Shown here piece after piece: positions 11,174 to 21,908 of a stretch of 64,000 bases of DNA. A program made the translations under genes and the position numbers. Origin of the DNA: Vitis vinifera (Eukaryota; Streptophyta; Magnoliopsida; Vitales; Vitaceae); assembly GCF_030704535.1 (NCBI RefSeq), contig NC_081819.1:20494001-20558000 (forward strand). The letters are read 5' to 3'. Under the pieces are notes generated by a model. It had not been told where the DNA came from and did no database searches. It saw nothing but the letters and a program-made list of their open reading frames with translations. The number at the start of each line of letters is the position of its first letter. Positions within the stretch are counted from its first letter, which is position 1.

Positions 11174-14045
11174 ATGCCTGGTTTAGTTTCGGTGAAAACC
11201 CCACGTGCCTCAACGCCGCTCAGAATTTTCCTTCCAGAAAATTCACAATGCGACGGTTCCAGAAACGGGTCGCCGCAGGTTCAGCGTCGGATGGCGTCGC
11301 CGTCGCCTTCCACGTCCACCTCCCGAGCCAGGCCCTCCCCCGACCGGGGCTCCGGCAGGAAGAAGACTACGCCGGAGAAGACGACAATCGACGAGTCCTC
11401 CCTAGACAACCCTGATCTGGGTCCGTTTCTCCTCAAGATGGCCCGCGACACCATCGCCTCCGGCGACAGTCCCAGCAAGGCTCTCGATTTCGCGATCCGC
11501 GCGGCGAGGTCCTTCGAGAGTTGTTCGGGTTCGGAGCCGAGTTTGGACCTGGCCATGTGCCTCCACGTCGTGGCGGCGATTCACTGCAGCTTGGGGCGGT
11601 TCGAGGAGGCGGTCCCAGTCCTGGAGCGGGCTATTCGGGTCCCGGATCTGGCAAAAGGGTCGGACCACGCTCTGGCCATGTTCTCTGGGTACATGCAATT
11701 GGGCGACTCCCATTCGATGCTGGGTCAATTGGATAGATCAGTTTCTGCTTACGAATCGGGTCTAAAGATCCAGACAGAGACTCTGGGCGAATCCGATCCG
11801 AGAGTTGCAGAGACTTGCAGGTGCGCTCTTCTTGAATCAGAATAATATTATATATTAGAAAACTTAATTATTGGTTATATATTATATTATATTTAATTAA
11901 ATATTTATCCTATAAATATTGCTCGTATGAAATTATAGTTTTGGAGGTTGCCCACCTGAGTTATGATTTCTGCCATTAGCTTCTACCTAAAGACCTAAAT
12001 AAATAAATATACCAAAATCCAGCTAGAACAAGAAGCCGTTAATAAACTTGGGTTATTTGGTGCACTTTAGTTTAGAGTGAGGTCTTGGGCTAACGTGCGC
12101 GACAATATGATTCTCTTCACCCGCGCCTGCAAAATGTTTACGTTAGTGGGGCCCTTTTGCTGTATTTAACGTGCGCAGACGGGTGTCCTTGGGTATCTAA
12201 CGTAGGCCCCACGAACTTTTTCGTCCATATTCGGTAATCAATTTCTCGGTAGCCTCCTAATTTGTAGTAGGTAACTTATTTATTTATTCAATGACGTCAA
12301 ATGTTTTCACTTCCTCGAAATTTTAAAATCTTAAAATAAATTTTTGAAAGTACAACGTCAATTTCCGGTTTTTAATAATTTATACAGAAATTTTTATTTT
12401 AAAAAAACTAAAAAATAGAAAAAATATATTTAAAAAGGGAAAATGAACTCATTTGTAACAATCATTGGATGTTTCTTAGCATAGGTATATGGAAAGAGTG
12501 CAATCGGTGAGGGAAAATGATTGATTTTGCAATCAAACTCAAGGAGGAGATTTTTTGTATGTCATGGAGGATGTGAATTTTTAGAAAATGGTCCTGAAGA
12601 TATATTAGGATACGCGTTTTCCTCATAAATTGATTTTGGAAATGGCAGGTACTTGGCTGAGGTTCATGTTCAAGCACTGCAGTTTGATGAGGCAGAGAAT
12701 CTCTGTAAAAAGACCCTTGAAATCCACAGGGAGCATAGTGAACCAGCCTCCCTTGAAGAAGCAGCTGATCGTCGGCTAATGGCTCTAATCTGTGAGGCAA
12801 AGAGAGATTATGAGGCTGCACTTGAGCATCTTGTCCTTGCCAGTATGGCGATGATTGCAAACGGTCAAGACAATGACGTTGCTGCAATAGATGTGAGCAT
12901 TGGTGACATTTACTTGTCCCTCTGTCGCTTTGATGAGGCCGTGTTTTCATATCAGAAGGCACTTACAGTCTTTAAGTCCACAAAGGGTGACAATCACCCT
13001 TCTGTGGCATCAGTGTTCATTCGCCTTGCTGACCTCTACTTCAAGACCGGAAAGCTACGAGAATCCAAGTCATACTGTGAGAATGCCTTGAGAATATATG
13101 CAAAACCTGTGCCTGGAACCACACCTGAAGAGATTGCCAATGGGCTGACAGAGATTTCAGCCATCTATGAAGCTGTAAATGAGCCTGAGGAGGCATTGAG
13201 GCTCTTGCAGAAGGCAATGAAGTTATTGGAGGATACCCCTGCCCACCGTAGCACGATTACAGGGATAGAGGCACAAATGGGCGTGATGTTCTACATGGTT
13301 GGGAGGTACGGGGAGGCTCGGGCCTCCTTTGAGAGTGTTATAGCAAAGCTTCAGGCCAGTGGGGAGAGGAAATCATCCTTCTTTGGAATTGTGTTGAACC
13401 AGATGGGATTGGCTTGTGTGCAGTTGTACAAGATTGATGAGGCTGCCGAGTTGTTCGAAGAAGCAAGGGGGATATTGGAGCAAGAGTGCGGCCCGTATCA
13501 CTTGGATACTCTAGGGGTATATAGCAATCTTGCAGCAACTTATGATGCTATGGGGAGGTAACCATTATGTTTAGTTTCATTTTAGTGCTTAATCGTCTCT
13601 TTTCAAGTAGTTGTTCACCTCATCGTTGATTCTCTGCTACATTTTCTTGTCCATTTGATCTTGATATGTCATATCAGTCGATTTGGGTTAACTAATCCCT
13701 TCGGTTTGTGTTGCAATCTTTTGGTTCTTTGGCTTACTTCTCTAGGGCAAAAGCTTAGTATTCTCCATTCTTGGAGCTACCATGTTGAGCACAAACTTGT
13801 GTTGTTGCAGGGTAGAGGATGCAATTGAGATATTGGAGTACATACTTAAGGTGAGGGAAGAAAAGCTTGGAACAGCAAATCCGGATGTGGATGATGAGAA
13901 GAAAAGGCTAACTGAGCTCTTAAAACAAGCAGGCAGGGTTCGGAACAGAAAAGGAAAATCACTTGAAAATCTTCTTGTTTCCAACCCCCAAGGGATGAAA
14001 AAAGAGGGAACAAAGAGGTGGTCAGGGTTCGGTTTCAAAACTTGA
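11174..14045 (+). CDS. KLCR: kinesin light chain-related TPR protein
   Basis: A plant KLCR/CMU-type protein; Arabidopsis relatives bind microtubules and IQD proteins and help stabilise cortical microtubules against movement of cellulose synthase complexes. Exons: 11174-11820, 12649-13557, 13811-14045, giving 596 residues; frames join as CR/YLAEV and MGR/VEDA. The N-terminus MPGLVSVKTP is conserved in the family, which fixes the start one codon downstream of an in-frame TTG. Residues 1-75 are Ser/Pro/Arg-rich and probably disordered. From about residue 80 to 545 there is an array of TPR helices, for example LDLAMCLHVVAAIHCSLGRF, EEAADRRLMALICEAKRDYE and VASVFIRLADLYFKTGKL. The C-terminus is basic (RNRKGKSLENLL, KRWSGFGFKT). 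Exon 1 is much GC-richer than the rest. Two upstream ORFs precede it. Confidence 0.95.
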
Positions 14046-14458
14046 CCAGGAATATCCCCTCTGTTGCTGTCTTCCACTTTCTCACAGAGAGACTCCACTC
14101 TTTGTAACATAGAAGAGTTTCCATTTTATCGTTTACTTTAACTTGGTTGTTTCTTTGAATATTTGTGCTGTGATCTTGAAGATGTTCACTGAAAGAAAAG
14201 TTGAAATGCATGGAGTGAATAAGTTTTATAAATTGTCTGTTGTCATACGGTTTTTCATCTACTAATGTGATAAGGGTATAAATAATGAGACATAAAAATG
14301 AAATCTAAACCTTTGAACAAGGTATGAACAAACCGTACGAGGATATAAGCACACAAAGAACGGGAGAAAAAATGTATACTTGAAATCGAATGATATATTG
14401 ACTGGTGATGTCTTCTGGTTATATGCTAAAAAAGTGTCCTTTGCTGTAGCCTGATCGT
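14046..14458 (+). other. KLCR 3' UTR and spacer
   Basis: Follows the KLCR stop directly. The first 100 to 200 bases are probably 3' UTR; no further gene is visible before the duplicated segment begins near 14459. Confidence 0.5.
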
Positions 14459-14680
14459 GTAATTGATTTTTGTACCCTTCTTTCGGGTGTCAGTACTGTT
14501 TCTGATGGGGTGCTCACATTCGCTTCCTCGCTTTTTCTTCTCATGCTTATAACCACATGCTTTTCCTATTGAGCAGCCAAGGATGTGTAAGGCTACGGCA
14601 TATTAATTTGTAGACATCGGAGCCACTTTTGTTGTAGTAATTGGATTGTTCACGTCACAGTGTGGCCATGCCTTGGGAGC

Positions 14681-15216
14681 AATGTTTTTAGAACGATCAT
14701 TGAATTGAAAAAGTTACCGATTCATAGTTCATTGGTCGAATCGACGGTCAAATCACGATTGAACCGGTAACATCATAAATGTATATTTTATTATTTTTTA
14801 TAATATTAAAATTTAAAAAAAAAAATTATAACTAAATTTTTATAATATTTATAAAAAAATTATGATCAACAAATAAAAATAACATATTAAATAATAAATA
14901 TAAAAGTAATAAAACATCAAAAATAAAATTTAAAAAATAAATATCAAATGTTGGACTGTTGGAGCAGCTACTCCAAAATGTTGGGCAGGCCTGGAGGCGG
15001 GCGATAGCTAGTGTGGTTTGGAGAGGGAGAGTTTGGAACAAGGTTATATATCCTCCAAAACGGCGTCGTTTTGATGCTAAAAAAAAAAAAAATTAATAGA
15101 ACCCTCGGTTCATCCAATCCGATTCCGAATCAACCTATTTTTGGTCTAATTGACTTGATTGGATTGGAACCGTGATCGGTCAGTCCGATGTATCGGACCC
15201 GGTTTTTAAAACCATA
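14681..15216. mobile_element. short non-autonomous DNA transposon, empty in unit B
   Basis: About 536 bp flanked by CTTGGGAGC (14672-14680) and TTTGGGAGT (15217-15225), a probable 9-bp target duplication with mismatches only at its ends. The termini are roughly inverted (GTTTTTAGAAC against GGTTTTTAAAACC). Subterminal sequence holds CGGTT/AACCG-type motifs. The equivalent place in unit B (about 23168-23185) runs straight from GGCCTTGG to GGAGTGCTAG, so B shows the unfilled site. The 9-bp duplication suggests a Mutator-like mechanism; this is tentative. Confidence 0.7.
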
Positions 15217-16013
15217 TTTGGGAGTGCTAGCCGGTCAAGGTTAGGGCACGTGTCATTGGTGAGGGAGAGAGAGTCCCTATACCGGGTAGGACAGGAACCC
15301 TACCTTTCTTCCCACGAGGGCCACCTGTCTCCATCCCACATTCTAAAGTTGGAATTGGAATATTGTACGGCATCATCTTATTATGAGTATTCACGTGGTC
15401 GTGTACCATGTGATTAATGTCACCTTAATTATATTTGATCATGGTTTCCTGATTGATTAGGCCTCGTGCTGCATTTTTTCATATTTCCTTTCAATTTGTT
15501 CCTTTCCTTTTCCCACTTTTTTTTACTTCAAATTATTATTGTACGTCATTTCTGTCCAGAATTATTTCATGGTCTTCCTGGAGGTAGAGATTTCTGGTGT
15601 CATTGCCACTTGATTTTTGAAATTTTCTGATAGGCATTCATCCTCTAAAGATTTATTAGGTTCTTATTGAGCAAAATTTTCTCTAGCCAGGCCTGAGGTC
15701 ACAGTGACCACCTCAGAATTGTCAAATGAAGTGGCCATAGGAACATCAACATGTGTCCAAGGCTCAATCATTACAATAAGGAATGTTCATGTTCAGGTAC
15801 GTACCATTCTGATTGCACTCCAACCCCTTCAAATAGGGTTGGTTTCTAAAGCAAAAAAAAAACAAAAAAAAAGGAAACTTGTGTTTTGATGGGGCATTTG
15901 GAAAATGTCTAATTTTTGAAATCCAACTTTATAAAATATGAGAACCAGATTTTAATATGAAAAGTAATATTGCTTTCATACGCTCTGAGCTGACTCCATT
16001 TTTTGTGCCAAGA

Positions 16014-16309
16014 TTACCCTCCGACGGCGATGATCTTGGTGGCAATGGCTTTTGGCTTAGGTTTTTCGGCGTCGAAGGGGGCTTCCTTTTTGGCTTTTTT
16101 CTTCATTCTGGAGTGAGGAGTGAGGAAGACAAAAGTGTCCTTGTTGTCGTTGTTGCTCCGGTGGAGGAAGTCGCGGAACTTCCATCGTTTCGATGATCCC
16201 GTGGAGTTGCTTTTCCTACACCTTCCCGGTGGAGACTCTGCCGCCTTGGTTTCCACACGCAATACGTCCCCGGCGGGACTCCCTCAAGCTCGTCGGCCTC
16301 TGATGACAA
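16014..16309 (-). pseudogene. DUF1645 gene fragment, minus-strand copy, disabled
   Basis: Read on the minus strand, this encodes ADELEGVPPGTYCVWKP, then after a one-base deletion near 16249 KAAESPPGRCRKSNSTGSSK, RWKFRDFLHRSNN and KDTFVFLTPHS, the C-terminal signature of plant DUF1645 proteins (function unknown). Compared with the plus-strand copy the first codon is TTG instead of ATG, one C is missing in the AAACCCAAGG run, and a CAA codon is TAA, ending the frame at 16014. Most of the normal protein is absent. It is a pseudogene fragment forming one arm of an inverted repeat. Confidence 0.75.
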
Positions 16310-16468
16310 GGATACTCCAGGTCCATTACAGATAAAAAAAATAGGTTACAGTGGTGACGGCGGCAATGGACTAAGCTGCAGCGGCAATGACCTTGATACT
16401 TCTAGATTTTTCTCAAATATGAAATAGAATTTCAATTGAAAAATATGTTTTTGATAGAGGAGAGAGGA

Positions 16469-16843
16469 ATGACTTCGAAGGCCGACGAGCTCGAGGGAGT
16501 GCCACCGGGGACGTACTGCGTGTGGAAACCCAAGGCGGCGGAGTCTCCACCGGGAAGGTGCAGGAAAAACAACTCCACGGGATCATCGAAACGGTGGAAG
16601 TTCTACGACTTCCTCCATTGGAGCAACAATGACGGCAAGGACACTTTCGTCTTCCTAACTCCTCGCTCCAACATGAAGAAAAAAGCTGAAAAGGAAGCCC
16701 CCTCCGGCGTCAGAAAACCTAAGCCAAAATCCATTGCCGCCAAGGTCATTCTCGTCGGAGGGCAATCTTGGCACAAAAAATGGAATCAACTCAGAGTGCA
16801 TGAAAACAATATTACTTTCCATATTATTATCATGTTTTATTAA
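16469..16843 (+). pseudogene. DUF1645 gene fragment, plus-strand copy, open frame
   Basis: An open frame of 124 residues starting MTSKADELEGVPPGTYCVW, continuing with AESPPGRCRKNNSTGSSKRW, KFYDFLHWSNNDGKDTFVFL and a Lys-rich tail, then running into sequence unrelated to the family. Complete DUF1645 proteins are much longer and carry this motif near the C-terminus, so this is a fragment even though the frame is intact. About nine of ten bases match the minus-strand copy 165 bp away. It could still be transcribed or translated as a short protein. Confidence 0.6.
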
Positions 16844-17855
16844 GTTGGATTCGGATTTTTCAAATGACCTCATCAAAACACAAGTTCCCAAAAAAAAAAA
16901 AAAAAAACTGGGAATCAAGTAAAAAAAAAAAAAAAACCAATGGGAATCAAGTAATTAGTACAATGCAGCCATGGAAATCAAGTACATTATGGTTTTCTAT
17001 CCCATCAAACAATGGGTGTGATGAAAGCTTGGGAAAATGTTGAATAGCTGTTTGTGAAAGCATGAAGATTCGTCTTGGAATAGCTGTGTACAACTTTAAA
17101 CCCCACGTGAAAGGTTCTGGGCAGGCGGCCACGTGTTGGAACAGAAATTCTACATTGTTTTTATGACTTAGCCGTTTATTTTCATTTCTTTTCTCCCTTA
17201 TGAGCTAAGCTATGCAGATTCGTCAATGCATCAGCAACAGATATATGAGAAAAGTAGTAGTCGAATTCGGATGTCACCAATCAATATCATAACACAAGCA
17301 AGTAGTAATCGATTTGCGTATGACCACATTTTTATTTTTTTTTCTACTTAGACATGGATATGAAGATATGAAGCCGCCAAGCATGTATCAGTGTACCCTT
17401 TGAAAAACTAATGAATGGGACCCTGAGATATGAACATATGACGACTGAGATTCAGACATACGGAAATCCAAATGATAAGGTTCTTTGCACAGATGACATG
17501 AGATGAGAGGCTGAGAATATTTCCCACACTGTGGCAACCAACTAGGAAAGAGTTGGATGCGACCAAATGAGAAATTTCTTTTCTGGGTAGTGACTCATCG
17601 ACATCCCTGACGGGCTATTTGGGGAACCCCATCTAGCTTATAGCTGTTAGGTGCATTGTATTCACTATTCACAGTGAATTGTCACATTTTTCAACATTTT
17701 ATCATCTTAAAATGTCCTCAAGTGGCCGCCTGCCCAACTTCCTCGCACTTAAACCATTGAAATTTGGCATCCTCACAAACAATCTATACCTATCAGCATG
17801 TGGGCAACTTATATTAATTGATGTCCTTGCTTTAAAATCTTGCCTTGGTGCAAGC

Positions 17856-18484
17856 ATGGAGACATCGACTATGGCTGCCCAAGTTCCACCCCGAGCCAGG
17901 ACCCATCAGCCTTGCGCTGCTTGTAGGATGCTGAGGAGGAGGTGTGATAGAGACTGCATATTAGCACCATACTTTCCAAGCTATGAGGCTGAGAAATTCG
18001 CTGGTGTGCATAGAGTGTTTGGTGCTAGCAATGTTATCAGAATGATTCAGGTGATAGTCCTTTTGCTTTTAATTTCTTTCTGGGTCACATTATCAGTTCA
18101 TGTAATCGAATTTGGAGGATTTGATAAATCTTGTGTTGGTATCAGATGGTGGAGGAATCGAGGAGGGAGGATGCTGTCAAAGCCATAATTTATGAAGCAA
18201 CAGCAAGGCTTAGAGACCCTGTGTATGGCAGTGCTGGAGCAATTTTCCACTTGCAGAAGATGATTCAAGACCTCAAAACACAACTGGACTCGATAAGAAC
18301 TCAAACACTGGTGCTTCAAGAACAAAGAGATCAGTTGTTAGGGATTCTAAAAAATGTTCATCACATGGATCCAGTTTCCCCCATGGATTTCCCCATGTTT
18401 GGCGCTGCTGGTTCCTTATCCAATGGTGATATATTGCGCTATGATCCTTCTACATTTCCCTTAGACTGTGACTGGACTTGGTGA
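17856..18484 (+). CDS. LOB domain (LBD) transcription factor, copy A
   Basis: Plant-specific nuclear DNA-binding protein. Exons 17856-18050 and 18146-18484 with a 95-bp GT-AG intron; 177 residues. The zinc-finger-like C block is CAACRMLRRRCDRDC (C20, C23, C30, C34, the required C-x2-C-x6-C-x3-C). It is followed by APYFPSYEAEKFAGVHRVFG with ASNV, and by RLRDPVYGSAGAI with the invariant DPVYG. The class I coiled-coil motif L-x6-L-x3-L-x6-L starts at L101, L108, L112, but the fourth position (119) is Thr. The chosen ATG matches copy B; a longer in-frame ATG at 17679 is not conserved, because B has a stop in the corresponding stretch. Exon position after the GAS block is typical. The tail ends DCDWTW. 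Likely roles are organ boundary or lateral organ development, but the exact subgroup is not resolved. Confidence 0.92.
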
Positions 18485-19460
18485 GGAACAAAAACAAAAG
18501 ATGCATATATATATATATATTTTTTCAGTTTCAAAGAACTCTTATTGTACAATTATATTCCCAAAGAATGTTAGGTGGTAGAATCATGTTCTAGTTTCCC
18601 CTTTGTTATATGCCTATTGATCATATAATCTTAATAAAAAAAACAAAAAAAAAAAACCAGTTTGACTGCAGTCTTCCTTCTTGTTGTTTCATTGATCACC
18701 TTTCTGCTTTCTTCTTCTTCTTTTTTCCCTGCAACTTCCTTCAATGGAAACGCATGGTATTCAGATTTATCCACAAAATTAATTGTGTGTCAATCCAAGG
18801 GAATGAGACCAAACTGAGAGTCTGTACAAACCCGTACAAGACGACAAAAGAGATAGGTGAAGAGGTTCTTTTTCATTGGAAGTAGCTGGAGGGGGTGGAA
18901 AGTGATGAATGCCTAACTATGGTTTTGGAGATTTGGATTGGATCCCATATGTAAATAGTCATATAGAGATAGCTTTCAGTGGCTTCTCTTCGAATTGATG
19001 AGGAATGGAAGTATTAAATAGTGAATAGCAGTGTTCCATTTTCTATTTTCAATGCAGAGTCTGCAGAAAAGTCAAAGAAGAAGTGGTGATGAAGGGCCAC
19101 CATGTTAATTTGTGTTTCCAGATGAATGCCAACCCACTTTCTTTCTTACTTTCTTTGTGATTTTGTTAGGAATCTAACCAACATATTTTCATCCACCAAC
19201 CAGGATGGATAGACGGCATTGCTTTTGCATTAGGTCATTATCTATGTATACATCCATTTAGACCAGTAGATCGAATGTCAGAAAAGAGGAGGAAAAGAAA
19301 TATATAGTGAATTTGTACATCAACCCATTTAACGATTGGTAACTTTTTCGAAGTGATGGGGAAGAGGATCCAAACATTTCACTGAAAAACCCTACAATTA
19401 TTAGTGATTTTGAATATGATATCTCATAGTTGAATCTTTTTCTATATAATGGGAAAGAAC

Positions 19461-21224
19461 CACATGGAATATTTATCTCGGATACGTTATTTTGTGATGT
19501 CATTGAAAAATTCTACTAAAAAAGACGGTTTAGTTGATCTTTCAAGGTTTAGTGGGTGTTTAATAAACATTACTTTTATCTTTGCTCTTAAGAGTTTCAA
19601 GGATGAATTCCTTTAATTGATTAATTGGAATAGACTCTTTTGGAAAAATTTGAAGATTCATAAGAGGTTCTTGTGCTTTAGAATTCTGAGTACCATGATG
19701 ATGATTTTATTTTGATGGAAATCTTATGGATGGATCAACAATCATTTAAAGAGTAATTTGGGCATTTTTTTTCATTCGTGGTTTTTGTAAAGACTTCAAT
19801 TTGTTTTACCATTTGAGCAATTTGCTTTTCTAGTTGAATTAAATTGAGTTTGTCATTATGATTAGTATGATGTTATTAGAAGTAACATGATCAACCAAAG
19901 TTGATTATGTTACTTTTAACATCTCATTTAGAGACGTTAGCATAGATGCATTGCTATACTTATTGTGCTTTTGAGCAAAAGAAGACTTTAGAGTTATCTC
20001 TTAAGAGAGTGATTTCACTTGTTCAAACATGTTGATTTTCTTTATCCTCGAAGCGTTTTAAGGAGATTCCTGAATTTCTAGAAGAAATAGCTTTACACCC
20101 CAAGAGTTCCTTTAAGTCATAAGACTAAAGCTTGCTTTAGTTTCAACCACTTTGACTGCATTAAAATGAGTAGATTAATTGATTTTTAGATGGCCAAATT
20201 TGTTTTGGGAGAAGGAGTAGACTTGACTCTTGGATGATCGAATTTGTTTCTTTAACTCCTCAAATAAGGAAATTTATAGGAAAAAAATGTAAATTTAATA
20301 ATTTAAGGGGGACAATCTCTAATATGCCCTCTAATTCTTCTTACAACGACAAAAACACCATTTTAAACAATTTAATACTTAATTTCAATCATCATATCTA
20401 CAACCAATCTTCAAATCTTCCTTGATTCTTCAAGAAATCTTCAATCTTCAAGAAATTTCTCTAATAGCTCTCCAAATTTTATTTGCTCTTCCTAGTGTCT
20501 TTTGAAATAAGAGGAACCCTCTAAATCAAGAAAATCCTCAAATTTTATTTTAAGGATTCTATTTTGATGATATATCAAAGTTCTAGTAGAGAAACCAGCT
20601 AGGTGTTGTTTGAAAATAATTTTTAAAAATAGTTTTTCTAATATTAAAAAATAAATAGAAACTAAAATATCTTTAATTTTTTTTTAAAATAAAAAACCGC
20701 CTTTTAAAACTTGTTAGGAATATATGGTATTTTATAAGCATTATACTATTTTCACTTTCTTTTTTTTTTTAAGATGGTTTTAAAAAATAATTATATAAAT
20801 ACGGATAATGGTTGAAGATAAAATTTAAGAAACATTTGGAAACATTCAAAAGACATTTTGAATGTTGCTAAGTCAACATTTCCGAAAAGTTAGGAAGTGA
20901 GAAACAACTAAGGAAACAACACTTGTAAAATGAAAACTTGAATTGCACTAGAATTGAAAGCTCAAAGTGCTGAATGCCTAGAGGAAATAAAGTCATACTC
21001 TAGGTATTCGAGGAACTCTTGTAAGGTTCCTTACATCTCTAAAAGTCCCTGGAATTACCCACACAAATTCCATGTATGACATATGTATGGAAGTTTCTAA
21101 AAATCTCCACACTACTCCATCTTCTTCCATCCTTACGTAGAAATTTGTGGGTCTCTCTAGGAGTTTCTAAAGTCTTACCCACCTTGTTGCTCTCCTGTCA
21201 AAGCTCCGAGGGTCATCTTGAATA
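19461..21224. other. spacer between duplication units A and C
   Basis: AT-rich sequence with no gene I can support. Short ORFs here match nothing I know. A decayed repeat near 20620-20830 resembles the type seen around 7600-7950. Confidence 0.4.
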
Positions 21225-21285
21225 GGTTGTGACACTGTGCTACAATCTTTCTACAGTTCCCTTAGACTGTGACTGGATTTTGTGA
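21225..21285 (+). pseudogene. remnant 3' end of a third LBD gene
   Basis: The bases around 21255-21283 read CTTAGACTGTGACTGG followed by ATTTTGTGA, encoding LDCDWIL and a stop, identical in layout to the ends of LBD copies A and B. The LOB domain and intron are missing, and nothing upstream of about 21225 aligns. It shows that unit C once held an LBD gene that was lost by truncation. Confidence 0.75.
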
Positions 21286-21670
21286 GGAGGAAAAACAAAG
21301 AAAAAACGACGTACACAACTGCAACAGCCACGGTTTGCAAAAAGATTTTAGGTGAGCAGATACATATATTCTCATTGATCACCTTTCTTTTTTCTTTTTT
21401 TTAACTCCAACTTGCTTCATTGTAAACGCAATCTTGAGTCAGTCCAGGGGTATAACACTACAAAATTAACCAGTACAAGAGCACAAAAAGGATAAGGTGA
21501 AGAGGTCTTTTTCACTGAGGGGGTGGAAAGTGATGAATGCCTAACTATGTTGCTGATCTGGTTTTGGAGATTTGGATTGGATCCCATGTCTAGATAGTCA
21601 TATAGGGATAGCTTTCACTAGCTTCTCTTTGGATTAGGGAGGAATGGAGGTAGTCAATAGTGAATACCAG

Positions 21671-21746
21671 TGTTCCATTTTCTATTCTCTATTCAGAGTC
21701 GGCAGAAATGTTCCATTTTCTATTCTCTATTCAGAGTCGGCAGAAA
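21671..21746. repeat. perfect 38-bp tandem duplication in unit C
   Basis: The unit beginning TGTTCCATTTTCTATTCTCT occurs at 21671-21708 and again at 21709-21746. Units A and B have one related copy (near 19033 and 25652), so this is a recent slippage event private to C. Confidence 0.85.
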
Positions 21747-21908
21747 AGTCAAAGAAGAAGAAGCTCGTGATGAAGGACCACCATGTCCATGTGTTCCACA
21801 TGCCAACCCATTTTCTTTCTTCTTGATTTTGTTAGGAGTCTAACCAACATATCTTGATCTACCAACCACGATGGGCAGACAGCATTGTTTTTGCAATAGG
21901 TCATTATC

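Larger units (their letters stand above)
15893..16880. repeat. inverted repeat, arms ~400 bp, spacer ~170 bp
   Basis: The left arm (about 15893-16305) is the reverse complement of the right arm (about 16476-16880) with roughly 90 percent identity judged by eye. It covers the DUF1645 fragments and 3' flanking sequence around the shared CAAGATT and TGGCACAAAAAATGG blocks. A transcript crossing both arms would fold into long double-stranded RNA. Confidence 0.75.
15806..16958. mobile_element. insertion in unit A carrying inverted DUF1645 fragments
   Basis: Unit A and unit B align up to GTTCAGGTAC (A about 15803, B about 23779) and again from TGCAGCCATGGAA (A about 16964, B about 23783). The sequence between is present only in A. 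It contains two oppositely oriented gene fragments and A-runs of 17 to 20 bases near 16890 and 16921. The carrier element is not identified; capture by a Pack-type transposon or Helitron is possible. Confidence 0.6.
14459..19460 (+). repeat. segmental duplication unit A (contains LBD gene A)
   Basis: Matches unit B (22996-26130) in the same orientation from about 14459 (TTGATTTTTGTA) to about 19460 (CTATATAATGGGA). Unit A is longer because it carries two insertions missing from B: a short TE at 14681-15216 and about 1.15 kb with inverted DUF1645 fragments at about 15806-16958. Similarity covers coding and non-coding sequence, so this is DNA-level duplication rather than retroposition. Confidence 0.85.

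Noticed and set aside
12462-12962. 166-codon minus-strand frame
   Set aside because: Antisense to KLCR exon 2; no similarity and no promoter.
14575-14587. CAGCCAAGGATG, resembling the start of miR169
   Set aside because: Only the first 12 bases match what I recall of miR169, the paralogous site in unit B differs, and no hairpin partner is visible.
17679-17855. Longer N-terminus for LBD copy A starting at 17679
   Set aside because: The frame is open in A, but copy B has a stop in the matching stretch and LOB proteins do not carry such a leader; METS is the shared start.
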